From assembly GCF_900088825.1 (NCBI RefSeq), contig NZ_LT592170.1, positions 1,228,852-1,292,851 on the forward strand: 64,000 nucleotides of DNA, given 5' to 3'. This document shows, in pieces, positions 1 through 9,492 of the stretch. Position numbers and translations under genes: made by a program. Origin of the DNA: Thiomonas delicata (lineage in GTDB: Bacteria > Pseudomonadota > Gammaproteobacteria > Burkholderiales > Burkholderiaceae_C). The notes under the pieces are model-generated. The model worked only from the letters and a program-made list of their open reading frames with translations. It had not been told where the DNA came from and made no database searches. Each line of letters begins with the position of its first letter. Position 1 is the first letter of the stretch.

Positions 1-243
1 CTGCATCCGGGTGAGGCTGTCCGACGGATTCGCGAGCAAATTGCCCACGCTTTGCGGACCGATCTGACGTCCTGTGGCCTGGACCTCCCTGAGCATTTCC
101 GCGTTGAACTGCGCTACAAGGAACACACCGATGCCTATCGGAATGCGTTCTATCCCGGGGCAAAGCTGAAAGACGCCTGCATCATCGTCTTTGAAACGCC
201 GGACTATTTCGAGGTGCTCCGCTTTCTCTTGTTCACGGCGTGA
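1..243 (+). CDS. M55-family D-aminopeptidase (DppA-like), C-terminal part
   Basis: The gene enters from the left edge of the window and is open from base 1 to the TGA at 241-243, so only the last 80 residues are seen. The pattern LHPGEAVRRIRE, then FYPGAKLKDACIIVFETPDY, then a hydrophobic LRFLLF tail resembles the C-terminus of M55 zinc D-aminopeptidases, which release N-terminal D-amino acids from peptides. The metal ligands lie in the missing N-terminal part and cannot be checked. The next gene starts at the base after this stop codon, which suggests translational coupling. The assignment rests on this short tail alone. Confidence 0.6.
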   Translation: MHPGEAVRRIREQIAHALRTDLTSCGLDLPEHFRVELRYKEHTDAYRNAFYPGAKLKDACIIVFETPDYFEVLRFLLFTA

Positions 244-1290
244 ATGTCAACAGTCCATCCAGGTGCTCCGAAGGTGCACGCGCAACGAACCCAAATGCAT
301 CCCATCAACCTACCCACCTACTCCGACGTGATTGCCGCGTCTGAACGCATTGCTGACCACGCCCACCGAACCCCGGTGCTGACGTCACGCACTGCGGATA
401 ACCATCTCGGCTGCGAGTTATTCTTCAAAGCAGAGAACTTTCAGCGCATGGGGGCCTTCAAGTTTCGTGGCGCGTTCAATGCTTTGTCACGATTCGACGC
501 GGCCCAGCGTCGCCAAGGCGTCGTGGCGTTTTCTTCGGGAAATCATGCGCAGGCGATCGCGCTTTCGGCCAAGCTGCTGGGCATTCCCGCAACGATCGTC
601 ATGCCCCGCGATGCACCGGTCATGAAGGTCGAGGCGACCAAGAGCTACGGCGCTCAGGTGGTGACCTACAACCGCTACGAAGAAGACCGTGAGCAGATCA
701 GCCGCACACTCGCAGAACAGCAGGGCATGACCCTGATTCCGCCGTATGACCATGCTGACGTGATCGCTGGACAAGGCACCGTTGTAAAGGAGTTGATCGA
801 AGAGGTTGGACCCCTTGATGCCCTGTTCGTCCCTCTTGGCGGCGGCGGATTGTTGTCGGGGTCCGCCTTGTCCGCGCGGGCGCTGTCTCCGCTCTGCCAG
901 ATCTACGGGGTGGAACCTGAGGCAGGAAACGATGGCCAGCAGTCCTTTCAGACGGGGAGCATCGTGCACATCGACACGCCAAACAGCATCGCTGACGGCG
1001 CACAGACGCAGCATCTCGGTCAACTGACCTTCGCCATCATCCGGGAGAGGGTCGCTGATATTTTGACCGTCAGCGACGACGATTTGGTGCACGAGATGCG
1101 GTTCTTCGCCACCCGGATGAAAATCCTCGTCGAGCCGACGGGTTGCCTCGGCTTTGCTGGAGCGAGAGTGAGTTCCGAGGGCCTCCGTGGAAAGCGTGTC
1201 GGCGTTGTCATCAGCGGAGGCAATGTCGACCTAAGCAGGTTCTGCGCGCTGACGAGCAAGGGAGGCCGCTCGCCGACGGATCCGATCTAA
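244..1290 (+). CDS. PLP-dependent threonine/serine/3-hydroxyaspartate dehydratase
   Basis: A 348-residue fold-type II PLP enzyme of the threonine dehydratase/serine racemase group. The PLP lysine lies in GAFKFRGAFNA (about residue 73), the substrate-carboxylate loop is SSGNHAQA and the phosphate-binding glycine loop is PLGGGGLLSG. There is no C-terminal ACT domain, so this is the short catabolic type rather than biosynthetic IlvA. It should convert a beta-hydroxy amino acid to a 2-oxo acid and ammonia through an enamine. Substrate (threonine, serine or threo-3-hydroxyaspartate) cannot be decided. The ATG at 244 abuts the upstream stop. An internal ATG at 295 starts nearer the usual family N-terminus and is a good alternative. 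Neither start has a clear ribosome-binding site. Confidence 0.85.
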   Translation: MSTVHPGAPKVHAQRTQMHPINLPTYSDVIAASERIADHAHRTPVLTSRTADNHLGCELFFKAENFQRMGAFKFRGAFNALSRFDAAQRRQGVVAFSSGNHAQAIALSAKLLGIPATIVMPRDAPVMKVEATKSYGAQVVTYNRYEEDREQISRTLAEQQGMTLIPPYDHADVIAGQGTVVKELIEEVGPLDALFVPLGGGGLLSGSALSARALSPLCQIYGVEPEAGNDGQQSFQTGSIVHIDTPNSIADGAQTQHLGQLTFAIIRERVADILTVSDDDLVHEMRFFATRMKILVEPTGCLGFAGARVSSEGLRGKRVGVVISGGNVDLSRFCALTSKGGRSPTDPI

Positions 1291-1647
1291 CGCAGCATCT
1301 CCCGGAGCAACCATGATTATCAACATGGCGTGTTGAAGCCGGCGCCAATTCAAGCCTGACGCCGCGCGCAGCTCGTTTGCCGTAGCCCAGTCGCCGATCG
1401 GCATGTGACTCAAATTGGCACCGGCGCCAATACGAATGACGCAAATGTGGTCCTGAGCGGACATGTTGGTGCAATGGTCTGATAGACGGCAATGGCCGGG
1501 ACCCGCCTCCAAATGATGATGATCGGTTCCAACGCCAGGCCGCTGCGGTAGCCAATCAACATGTCGGTGCCGTTGACAGCCTTCGATCGGGGTCGATTAC
1601 TGGTTGAAGCGACGAAGACGGCGGGCCTGATCAGACGACGCACCATC
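1291..1647. other. Left junction of the conjugative module, no gene assigned
   Basis: About 360 bases between the dehydratase stop and the first conjugation-associated gene. Short minus-strand frames exist (for example 1410-1646 and 1231-1512) but none shows a family I recognise or a convincing start. No tRNA, direct repeat or integrase was seen, although this should be one edge of the transferred DNA. Confidence 0.4.
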
Positions 1648-1672
1648 TGTCCCCACCCTGCAGAGTCAGGGC
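1648..1672 (+). repeat. Conserved intercistronic motif, copy 1
   Basis: First of five copies of a 24-25-base sequence, here TGTCCCCACCCTGCAG followed by AGTCAGGGC, with one base differing from the consensus. It ends directly against the ATG of the primase-like gene at 1673. Unlike copies 2-5 it has no obvious hairpin after it. Confidence 0.75.
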
Positions 1673-4213
1673 ATGGACACGACGCACCTCACCCCGTTTC
1701 TCGATTTCGCCCGCCTGCACGATGTGCACATCGACCCGCAGCGTCTGCAGGTCGATGGCCGCATCCACCGCGCCGATGTCGGCGACCGCCCCAATGGCAG
1801 GAACGATGCCGCCTACCTGCTGCGCGAGGACGGCACCGGCTGGGTGACGAACTTCAAGGCCGATGGCAAACCCATCGCCTTCCGCCCGGAACTGGCGCGA
1901 GAGCGCACGCCCGAAGAACAACAAAAGGCCCAAGCCGAGCGCGCCGCCTGGTTGCAGCAGCAGGCCGAGCGTCAAAAGGCCGCCCTCACCGGCAGCCTGT
2001 CGCGCTGGGAAGCCAGCCATGAGCCGCGCAACTTCCCCTACCTGCAAAACCCCGCACTGCCCACGGCGGGACTGCGGCAGCACAGCGCGCAGCTGCTCGT
2101 GCCCATGCTCAAACTCACCGACGGCGAGCCCGAATGGGTCGGCATGCAGCGCATCGCCTGGGCGGCGCCGGGCCAGTCCGCCGACAAGCGCTTCGTCGCC
2201 GGCACGCCCACACAGGGCGCCTTTGCCGTCATCCCCATCGACGGCCAGGACGCTGAAGCCCCGCTTCGCGCCTTCGAGACCGCCAAAACCGCCCCCCATA
2301 TCGTGATGTGCGAGGGCATCGGCACGGCGCTGGCCCTCCATCAGGCCACAGGACTGCCCGTCATCGCCGCCCTCTCGGCGCAGAACCTGCCCGAGGTGGC
2401 CCGCACCCTGCACGAGCAGGTGCAGGGCCGCGTGACCCTCTACGCCGACAACGACGGCGAGCGCGCCGCACGCAAAGGGCAAATCAATGCCCTCAAAGCC
2501 GCCCGCATCCTTGGCAGCGCGCACACAACCATCGCCCTCCCAGAAAAACCCAACGGCGTCACGCCCCCCGGCTACGACGCGCGCGACCAACTCCGCGACA
2601 GCGGGCCGGAATCGATCCGCAACACCCTGGATCGCGCCGTCCCGCCGTGGACCTTCCAGCGCAGCCATCCCAGCCTCGCGCCACCCACTGGGCAAGGGCG
2701 ACAGCCCAAGCCCCCCATTCCCCATCTCAAGCAGGAGCAATCGATGGAACCACAAGCCGAAACCGAACCGACGCCGCACATCCCCTCCGATGAACCCGTC
2801 CCCGTCCAGCAAGCCGTGACCGCGCAGCGAACGGAGTTCGCCGATCTCAACGCCGCTCTGGAGCGAGTCGAGTCCGAACAGGAGCCGAAGCCACAACCAC
2901 AGCAAAAGGAGACGGAGGTCAGCGACGCACAAAAAGAAGAAGCCGCGTTGCTGAATGCCTGGCGCGAATCCGCCCAGCCCGCTCGCGAACAGCGCGCCAA
3001 GGCCTGGCAGGACTTGAACGCCCAGCAGCAAGCCGCGCGGGAGTCTCTGTTCTCCACCCTGGCCCAGCAACGCGCCGAAACCCTCAAGAGCGGCGGCGAC
3101 CTCGATGTGCATGCGTTTGAATCCGCCAAGCAGATCGAGCATTTGCAAAAAACCCAGGCGGCGCAGCGCAAAACCCTGGCCAGCAGCCTGCCTCTACCGC
3201 CGACCCTGCGTGAGTTCCTGGAACCGCGCGCCGAGCACGACCCCATCGCCGCCCGTCTGCTCGAACAAGAAAAAACCCGCGACCCTTCGCCGGAAAGCAT
3301 CCGCGGCCGCCGCGTGGCCGACGTGGAGCCCGAAGTGCTCGACGGCCTGACCCACGACATCGAGGACGGCCCGCCCAAAGCCGTGCACTACGCCCGCGAT
3401 GGCGAGAAGGTGATGACCGACCGGGGCGAGCGCGTCGATCTCTATCAGGTCGATGACCGCGAGATCGAGTCGGCGCTGCGTCTGGCCGAGCAGAAGTACG
3501 ACATGGACAAAGGCCTGCAGCTCACCGGCAGCCGCGAATTCCAGGAGCGCGCCGCCGAAATCGCCGGGCGCATGGGTCTCAAAGTCCAGAACCCCGAACT
3601 GCAGCAGGCCTGGCAGCTCGGCCGCCTGCAAACCCTGCAGAGCGAAGAGCTGGGTGCCGACACCCATCTCACCGCCCCGGCGCTCGGACAGGGCGCCATC
3701 GAGTCCGCGCACCCCGAACGGAGCGGCGACGGCCGCACCTACGCCGTGGACACGCAAGCCCTGCAGGCCGAAGCCCTGCTCGCCAAGCTCGACATCCACG
3801 GCTTCGACGCCCTCGACCGCGCGTCACGTTACCAGCCCCTCACACCGGATCAGCGCATGGCGTTGCAGGGTCACGATGAACAGACCCGCCTGATCGACGA
3901 CCAGGATCGCCTCACCCCGCTGGGCAAACAGGTGACCGAGCGCATGTGGGCCAAGATCGAGACCGAACGCGAGCAGCTTCAGCAGCAACTGCGCACCCGC
4001 AACATCGACGAGGAACTGAAAAAACGCGAAGCGCAGGAAGAGAAGAGAGAGCACGTCGAAGAAGAGGCGCAGGACAAGGCCGTCGAACGCGAGATCGTCG
4101 CCCACGAGCGGGCCGAAGAGCGCGCCGAAGAACGCGAAGTCGAAGCCTCGCAGCGCCCCCCCGTCAGGCCACGCCCCCGGCAACCCAGCCGCGACATGGG
4201 GCTGGGCGGCTGA
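1673..4213 (+). CDS. TOPRIM/LPD7 primase-like conjugation protein
   Basis: An 846-residue multidomain protein. The N-terminal third carries a TraC/primase-type zinc-less region and a TOPRIM-like core: the glutamate of IVMCEGIGTALAL near residue 210 and the aspartates of VTLYADNDGERAA near residue 265. The middle is a charged, Gln/Glu-rich linker. The C-terminal part (near residues 560-650, VDLYQVDDREIESALRLAEQ onward) resembles the LPD7 domain of large polyvalent proteins found on plasmids and integrative elements. It ends in a highly charged coiled-coil-like tail. The likely role is priming DNA synthesis on transferred single strands. The ATG used here lies directly after motif copy 1 and has no Shine-Dalgarno sequence. 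Confidence 0.75.
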   Translation: MDTTHLTPFLDFARLHDVHIDPQRLQVDGRIHRADVGDRPNGRNDAAYLLREDGTGWVTNFKADGKPIAFRPELARERTPEEQQKAQAERAAWLQQQAERQKAALTGSLSRWEASHEPRNFPYLQNPALPTAGLRQHSAQLLVPMLKLTDGEPEWVGMQRIAWAAPGQSADKRFVAGTPTQGAFAVIPIDGQDAEAPLRAFETAKTAPHIVMCEGIGTALALHQATGLPVIAALSAQNLPEVARTLHEQVQGRVTLYADNDGERAARKGQINALKAARILGSAHTTIALPEKPNGVTPPGYDARDQLRDSGPESIRNTLDRAVPPWTFQRSHPSLAPPTGQGRQPKPPIPHLKQEQSMEPQAETEPTPHIPSDEPVPVQQAVTAQRTEFADLNAALERVESEQEPKPQPQQKETEVSDAQKEEAALLNAWRESAQPAREQRAKAWQDLNAQQQAARESLFSTLAQQRAETLKSGGDLDVHAFESAKQIEHLQKTQAAQRKTLASSLPLPPTLREFLEPRAEHDPIAARLLEQEKTRDPSPESIRGRRVADVEPEVLDGLTHDIEDGPPKAVHYARDGEKVMTDRGERVDLYQVDDREIESALRLAEQKYDMDKGLQLTGSREFQERAAEIAGRMGLKVQNPELQQAWQLGRLQTLQSEELGADTHLTAPALGQGAIESAHPERSGDGRTYAVDTQALQAEALLAKLDIHGFDALDRASRYQPLTPDQRMALQGHDEQTRLIDDQDRLTPLGKQVTERMWAKIETEREQLQQQLRTRNIDEELKKREAQEEKREHVEEEAQDKAVEREIVAHERAEERAEEREVEASQRPPVRPRPRQPSRDMGLGG

Positions 4214-4219
4214 ACCTCC

Positions 4220-4264
4220 TGTCCCCACCCCGCAGAGTCAGGGCAGGGCGTCGCATTGACGCCC
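4220..4264 (+). repeat. Conserved intercistronic motif, copy 2, with hairpin
   Basis: The conserved sequence TGTCCCCACCCCGCAGAGTC + AGGGC (4220-4244) begins six bases after the stop of the preceding gene. A hairpin follows at 4246-4264: GGGCGTC, loop GCATT, GACGCCC. The next start codon is at 4291, with an AGGAG ribosome-binding site after the hairpin. Confidence 0.8.
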
Positions 4265-4290
4265 TATCCGATCCCTCACAGGAGTCCGTC

Positions 4291-4461
4291 ATGCAAACCC
4301 AGCAAACCCCGCAAACCCCGCAAAACCTCGAAACCCCAACCGTCCCCCCGGATGGTGACACCGCCGAATTCGAGTCCCTCTCCGTCCCCGACCGCGCCAC
4401 GGCCGAAGCCCTCGGTGCCGATTTCGAAGACGACACGCCAACGGAGGCCGATCATGGCTGA
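4291..4461 (+). CDS. Small hypothetical protein, 56 residues
   Basis: Starts at an ATG with CAGGAG seven bases upstream, just after motif copy 2 and its hairpin. The peptide begins with Gln/Thr/Pro repeats (QTQQTPQTPQNLETP) and continues acidic (EFESLSVPDRATAEALGADF). It has no membrane segment or known motif. Its stop overlaps the start of the ArdC-like gene, so the two are probably translated together. Function unknown. Confidence 0.6.
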   Translation: MQTQQTPQTPQNLETPTVPPDGDTAEFESLSVPDRATAEALGADFEDDTPTEADHG

Positions 4462-7078
4462 GACCGTCAAACCCGACCAGGCCAAACCGCCGCGCGACCT
4501 GCGCCAGGAACTCACCGACAAACTCGTCCAGACCCTGGAGCAGGGCCAGATTCCCTGGAACAAGCCCTGGGCCGCGCTGCGAACCGGCTTGCCGCGCAAT
4601 ATGGAAACCGGCAGGGAATACCGCGGCGGCAACCGCCTCATGCTGATGCTGGAACAGGCCGACCGCGGCTACGCCGATCCGCGCTATGGCACCGTCAAGC
4701 AGATCAACGCCCTGGGCGGCCGCGTCAAGAAGGGCGAATACGGCCTGCCCGTCGAACTGTGGAAAGAACAGCCCTTCTATCAGCGCAAGGACATCAGCAT
4801 CACGCTCAACGGCATGCGCGTGAAGGTGTTCGGCGAGAAGAACGGCAGGGCAGAGGTCGGCATGCCGACCGACAAGGAAGCCACCCTGCACGTCAAGACC
4901 GCCGATTTGCGCGTACAGCGTCACACCGAGCAGGGTGCGCAACACCTGAGCTGGGGCAAGGCGCGCGAGCTCGACACCTGGACCTCCCGCGTGCACACCG
5001 TGTTCAACGTCGCGCAGTGCGAGGGGCTGAAGCTGGAGCCTCTGGCCCCCGCGCCCGACTTCGACCCGGTGGCGCGAGGCGAGTCCCTCAAGGCCGCCAT
5101 GGCGCGCGATGGTCTCAGTTACGGCGAGCATCCCGAGCACGCCTTCTATTCGCCCAAGCGCGACCAGGTGGTGCTTCCTCCGCGTGGCGCCTTCAATTCC
5201 GAGCTGGGCAACGAGCAGGGCGCGGCGCGCTACTACGGCACCTTGTTGCATGAGATCGGCCATGCCACCGGCGCCGCACACCGTCTGAATCGCGAAGGCA
5301 TCACTGGCGGACACCGCTTCGGCTCCGAAGGCTACGCCAAGGAAGAACTGCGCGCGGAGATGTTCAGCCTGTTCGCCGCCGCCCAGACCGGCATCCCGTA
5401 TGACCCCGAACGCCACGCCGCCTACGTTCAGGATTGGGCCAAGGCGCTCAAGAACGACAAGAACGAAATCTTCCGGGCCGCAGCCGAAGCGGGCAAGGCC
5501 GTGGACTATGTGCTGGACAAGGAGCAGGCGCTGCAGGTCACGCAGGAACGCCAGGCTTCGGTCGATGCGGCGATGCGCGCGGCTGAGCCGTCCGCCCTTG
5601 GAGCAGGGCTGACACTCATCAACCCCGACCAGATCAGACCGGGGATCGATCTGGTGGACTTGGAGAAAAATCGCATGTCGCGTGTGCTGACCGTGGAGCG
5701 CAATCCCGCCGGGACGACGACCACCACGGAACAGAACCTGGACACGGGAACCCGCCGTCACATGACCTATTGGGAGGGTGACGAAATTGTGGCGACCGCG
5801 CTGTCGCTGAGTCTCAAAGACCCGGAGCAGGCCGTCAGTGCCGAACTGCAGCAAGGTAAGCCCAAGGCGCCGGAAAAGACCTTGCAGGCCGAGAGCGGGG
5901 TTGACCCCGTGAAAGCCGCGAAGCAACCTAACTTGCGCGAGGCGATGGCGGCCGATGGATGGGAGAGGAAACCGTCCGGCTCTTATGAAAAGACCTTCCT
6001 GCTGGACAAGGATAGAAACAAGGGCGGCGAGTTCACCCACGGGAAACCCGTCGCCGAAAAAATCATTTCTGTCCAAACTCGGCCCGGCGGATTCGTGATG
6101 GCGCACGGCTGGGATGACGTTTCTGTTCCTGTAATGGCTGGCCTCCCTCCGGCGCAAGCGGTGGCCGAACTCGACAAGGCGGCCAAAGAGATGCTGATGG
6201 CCGAGCACGGCAAGAGTCTTGGGGTGACCTCGATTCGTGGCAAGGGCGAGCCGGAGGCCCAGCCCGCGTCGGCGATGCCGAACAGGATGCAGGACGCCCT
6301 CCGCCGTGAAGATGAACTGCTGTCGAAACAGCCTCACGAAATGACGTTTGACGAGTTCACTCAGGTCGCCACAGTGCAGAAGCTCGGCCCCGATCATGGG
6401 CGGCAGTGGGAAGTCTTCAACGGCAGCGTCCAACGTGGCGAATCGCTGGGCTTCGCCGACGGGCCTACTGCAGAGGGCGCGCTGCGTCAGGCGCACAAGC
6501 GCGAGGTCAACAACGCGCTCTACGACCACATGCCTGACGCGGTTCACCCGCCTGGTATGGAACCCAAGAGCATGCCGCCTCAGCATGTGCTCGACGAATA
6601 CCCCGATCTCCAGAAGAAGTTCGCGCCGGTGATCGAGGAAAACCGTAAGGCGACCGAGTACCAGGTGATGACTGAATCCAGCCCCTACGAAAAAGCCGTC
6701 CAGACCTTTGTGAACGGCGGCGGCAATGAGAAGGATGCTCGCCGCATTCTGGACGATGTGCTACTGAGCGAATTCAGTGACAAGAACCTGCCAAAAGCGC
6801 TCGAATTCCATGGCTTCGCCAAGCCGCACGAGGCCGAGAAGCTCGCCGCCGACATCATCACCGAAGAAAACCGCAAGGTGAGCGCGAAGGAAGACCGCAA
6901 GTCATCTGAGTATCAGATGACAAAGCAGGCGGAGCAGGCGCCAGGCCAGGACAAGGCAAGCGCCGCCGACCCTGCTGCCGACAAATCCCCCGAACCGCCC
7001 GAGGCCGACAAACCCGAACGCCCGGCCCGCCCGCGCCTGCGTCAGACCCACCGCAAGGCCGCGGCGATGGAACGCTGA
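4454..7078 (+). CDS. ArdC-like ssDNA-binding/zincin antirestriction protein
   Basis: An 874-residue protein. Residues about 10-130 match the ArdC N-terminal domain (DLRQELTDKLVQTLEQGQIPWNKPW, then GTVKQINALGGRVKKGE), which binds single-stranded DNA. A zincin-like metallopeptidase motif, HEIGHATGAAH (HExxH), follows near residue 265. The C-terminal 500 residues hold further plasmid-associated segments and a charged tail. ArdC-type proteins protect incoming single-stranded plasmid DNA from host restriction, which suits a place beside the primase and coupling protein. The start at 4454 is chosen because GGAGG lies six bases upstream. Reading further upstream gives only low-complexity Pro/Ser sequence. 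Confidence 0.8.
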   Translation: MAETVKPDQAKPPRDLRQELTDKLVQTLEQGQIPWNKPWAALRTGLPRNMETGREYRGGNRLMLMLEQADRGYADPRYGTVKQINALGGRVKKGEYGLPVELWKEQPFYQRKDISITLNGMRVKVFGEKNGRAEVGMPTDKEATLHVKTADLRVQRHTEQGAQHLSWGKARELDTWTSRVHTVFNVAQCEGLKLEPLAPAPDFDPVARGESLKAAMARDGLSYGEHPEHAFYSPKRDQVVLPPRGAFNSELGNEQGAARYYGTLLHEIGHATGAAHRLNREGITGGHRFGSEGYAKEELRAEMFSLFAAAQTGIPYDPERHAAYVQDWAKALKNDKNEIFRAAAEAGKAVDYVLDKEQALQVTQERQASVDAAMRAAEPSALGAGLTLINPDQIRPGIDLVDLEKNRMSRVLTVERNPAGTTTTTEQNLDTGTRRHMTYWEGDEIVATALSLSLKDPEQAVSAELQQGKPKAPEKTLQAESGVDPVKAAKQPNLREAMAADGWERKPSGSYEKTFLLDKDRNKGGEFTHGKPVAEKIISVQTRPGGFVMAHGWDDVSVPVMAGLPPAQAVAELDKAAKEMLMAEHGKSLGVTSIRGKGEPEAQPASAMPNRMQDALRREDELLSKQPHEMTFDEFTQVATVQKLGPDHGRQWEVFNGSVQRGESLGFADGPTAEGALRQAHKREVNNALYDHMPDAVHPPGMEPKSMPPQHVLDEYPDLQKKFAPVIEENRKATEYQVMTESSPYEKAVQTFVNGGGNEKDARRILDDVLLSEFSDKNLPKALEFHGFAKPHEAEKLAADIITEENRKVSAKEDRKSSEYQMTKQAEQAPGQDKASAADPAADKSPEPPEADKPERPARPRLRQTHRKAAAMER

Positions 7079-7223
7079 ATCCAGCACGCCCAGCGGCAGG
7101 TGGCGCAAAACAGCCGCAGCGCGCGACCGGATTCCTTCCCCCTGTTGGCGATCCTTGCCGGGGGGGCGCGCGCCGACTGGCCCACGTCACGGGCCGCCCC
7201 CGATCCCCTGAGACCCCACGACC

Positions 7224-9155
7224 ATGACCGCCGCCTCCGAAGCCATCTACCACATCCCCAAAGCGCAGAAAGACATCACCCGCTTCGTCTGGACGGGCCT
7301 GGGCCTGTTCATCCTGATCGTGCTGCTGTCCACCTGGGCCGCCACCGAATACGCCGCCTGGGCCTTCGGCTTCACCCCGGCGCTGGGCCAGCCCATGATC
7401 CCGCCCTGGCTGTACGCCCCCTACGACATCCTGATCTGGACCTTCAAATACAACCGCATCGAGTACGGCCAAGCCGTGCTGGACATCCTGGAACGTGCCC
7501 ACCTCATCATGGGCGTGGGCGGTTTCCTCTCCCTGGTGCTGCCCGTGGGCATCGCCTATCGCCGTTCACGCAAAGCCGATGCCGAGCGCAACGATCTGCA
7601 CGGTTCGGCCCACTGGGCCGCTGCCCCGGAAGTCGCCGCCGCCGGCATCCTGCCCGACGACAAGAACAAGGGCGGGGTGCTGTTCGGCGCCTGGAACGAC
7701 GGACAGCAGGTGCGTTACCTGCGCCACAAGGGGCCGGAACACATGATGGTGTTCGCCCCCACCCGATCCGGCAAGGGGGTGGGCATCGTCATCCCCACCT
7801 TGCTGAGCTGGGATCAATCCGTGCTGGTGCACGACATCAAGGGCGAGAACTGGGCGCTGACCAGCGGCTTTCGCGAAAAGGTGCTGGGCCATCGCGCCAT
7901 CAAGTTCGACCCGACCTCCCCCGATTCCGCCCGGTTCAACCCCCTGCAGGAAATCCGCATGGACGGCAATCTGGTCAAGGACGTGCAGAACATCGCCACC
8001 ATGATCGTCGATCCCGACGGCAAGGGCCTGAACGACCACTGGGCCAAGACCGGCTTCGACCTCATGACCGGGGTGGTGCTGTTCGTCCTGCTCTACTGGG
8101 ACGGCAAAGGCCCCGACGCCCGCCTGCGCTGCCTGCATACCGTGCAGGCCATCCTCTCCGACGGCGGCCCGATCCGCGAGATCGCCAAGGAAACCGCCGA
8201 GCGCAACCAGGCCGAAGACGCCGAGCCGATGGAAGGCTCGCAGGCGGTGATGGCCTATATCCGCGATGTCGCCCTGGAAAAAGGCGCGCAAAGCAGCGAC
8301 CCGCACGCCCGCACCGGCTGGGCCGCCGTGGCGCAGGCCAGTCAGTCCTTCCTCAACAAGGCGCCGAACGAAGCCTCGGGCGTGCTGTCCACCGCGCTGT
8401 CCTTTCTCTCCCTCTACCGCGACCCCATCGTCGCCGACAACACCCGCGTCTCCGACTTCACCCTGGAAAGCATCATGGGCGGCGCCGACGTGGACGGCAA
8501 GCCCGAAACCAGGAAGACGGCGCTGTATCTGGTGGTGCCGCCCAGCGACAAGGATCGCCTCAAGCCGCTGCTGCGCCTGGTCATCAATCAGGCGGTGCGG
8601 CGGCTGACCGAAGGCATGGACTTCGACGCCGGCGGCGCGAGCAAGAGCCGCTATCCCCATCGCCTTCTGCTGCTGATCGACGAATTCCCCAGCCTGGGCA
8701 AACTCGACATCTTCCAGGAGGCGCTGGCCTTCATCGCTGGCTACGGACTCAAGGCATTGTTGATCGTGCAGGACTTGAGCCAGTTGTATGCGGCCTATAC
8801 CAAAGACGAATCCATCATGAGCAACTGCCACATCCGCGTGGCCTACGCTCCGAACAAGATCGAGACCGCCGAGCTGCTGAGCAAGATGGCCGGGCAGGCC
8901 ACCGTCAGCCATACCCAGCGGCAGTACAGCGGCAACCGGCTGGCCGTGGTGCTGCAGAACGTCAACACCAACGAGCAGATCGTGCAACGCCCGCTGCTCA
9001 CCCCCGACGAGTGCATGCGCCTGCCGCCCGACGACGAACTGGTCTTCGTCGCCGGCCATGCCCCCGTCTACTGCCAGAAGATCAAGTATTACCAGGACGC
9101 GGCGCTGGCCGAGCGCATCAAGCTCGGGGCAGCGGCGAGCACGGGCAGGCAATAA
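7224..9155 (+). CDS. traG: Type IV coupling protein VirD4/TraG
   Basis: A 643-residue conjugative ATPase that links the DNA substrate to the secretion channel at the inner membrane. Two N-terminal hydrophobic segments (about residues 25-50 and 95-115) anchor it. The Walker A loop is APTRSGKGVG near residue 180 and Walker B is LLLIDEFPSLGKL near residue 485. Length and motifs are those of TraG of Trb-type systems. The 145 bases upstream hold no gene. The HipB operator begins three bases after its stop codon, so hipBA probably has its own promoter rather than being read from traG. Confidence 0.92.
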   Translation: MTAASEAIYHIPKAQKDITRFVWTGLGLFILIVLLSTWAATEYAAWAFGFTPALGQPMIPPWLYAPYDILIWTFKYNRIEYGQAVLDILERAHLIMGVGGFLSLVLPVGIAYRRSRKADAERNDLHGSAHWAAAPEVAAAGILPDDKNKGGVLFGAWNDGQQVRYLRHKGPEHMMVFAPTRSGKGVGIVIPTLLSWDQSVLVHDIKGENWALTSGFREKVLGHRAIKFDPTSPDSARFNPLQEIRMDGNLVKDVQNIATMIVDPDGKGLNDHWAKTGFDLMTGVVLFVLLYWDGKGPDARLRCLHTVQAILSDGGPIREIAKETAERNQAEDAEPMEGSQAVMAYIRDVALEKGAQSSDPHARTGWAAVAQASQSFLNKAPNEASGVLSTALSFLSLYRDPIVADNTRVSDFTLESIMGGADVDGKPETRKTALYLVVPPSDKDRLKPLLRLVINQAVRRLTEGMDFDAGGASKSRYPHRLLLLIDEFPSLGKLDIFQEALAFIAGYGLKALLIVQDLSQLYAAYTKDESIMSNCHIRVAYAPNKIETAELLSKMAGQATVSHTQRQYSGNRLAVVLQNVNTNEQIVQRPLLTPDECMRLPPDDELVFVAGHAPVYCQKIKYYQDAALAERIKLGAAASTGRQ

Positions 9156-9157
9156 AA

Positions 9158-9213
9158 GTCCAATAAAATGGACAAAATAAAAGAAATACAGCAAAATGTC
9201 CAATATGAAGGAC
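9158..9213 (+). promoter_or_regulatory. Two HipB-type operators
   Basis: Two copies of GTCC-N8-GGAC are seen: 9158-9173 (GTCCAATAAAATGGAC) and 9198-9213 (GTCCAATATGAAGGAC). They start 40 bases apart, about four helical turns. The second overlaps the hipB start codon. E. coli HipB binds TATCC-N8-GGATA, so the half-site spacing is the same. The region is also unusually AT-rich for this DNA, as expected for a promoter. Autoregulation by HipB/HipA is the natural inference. Confidence 0.8.
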
Positions 9214-9492
9214 ATCAAAGACCCTATGCTTCCTGCGCTCAACGCCCAGGAGCTTGGGCATGCCCTGCGCGCAGAGCGCAAGACGCGCGGCCTGAGCCAG
9301 GCGGCGCTTGCGCAAACCATCGGCAGAAAGCGCCAGACCATCGTCGCCCTGGAGGCTGGGCGCAACGTCAGCCTCTATACGCTCTTTGCCGCACTGGCCG
9401 CCCTGGGCAAGGGGTTGCTGATCCAGGACGCCCGGCTCGACCCGGCTCGGCTGCAGGAGCTGTTCCCCGATGATGAAGATCAAGGAACTTGA
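9196..9492 (+). CDS. hipB: HipB-family antitoxin, HTH repressor
   Basis: A 98-residue protein with one XRE helix-turn-helix (LGHALRAERKTRGLSQAALAQTIGRKRQTIVALEAGR). It directly precedes and overlaps a HipA kinase, so it is the cognate antitoxin and repressor. ATG 9196 lies in the second operator. ATG 9205 and the downstream ATG in KDPM are possible shorter starts. The gene sits inside the conjugation cluster between traG and traF, on the same strand, where many related clusters carry trbB. Confidence 0.88.
   Translation: MSNMKDIKDPMLPALNAQELGHALRAERKTRGLSQAALAQTIGRKRQTIVALEAGRNVSLYTLFAALAALGKGLLIQDARLDPARLQELFPDDEDQGT

Noticed and set aside
7566-9365. A 599-residue minus-strand frame opposite traG
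   Set aside because: Antisense shadow; Walker motifs lie in the plus-strand frame.
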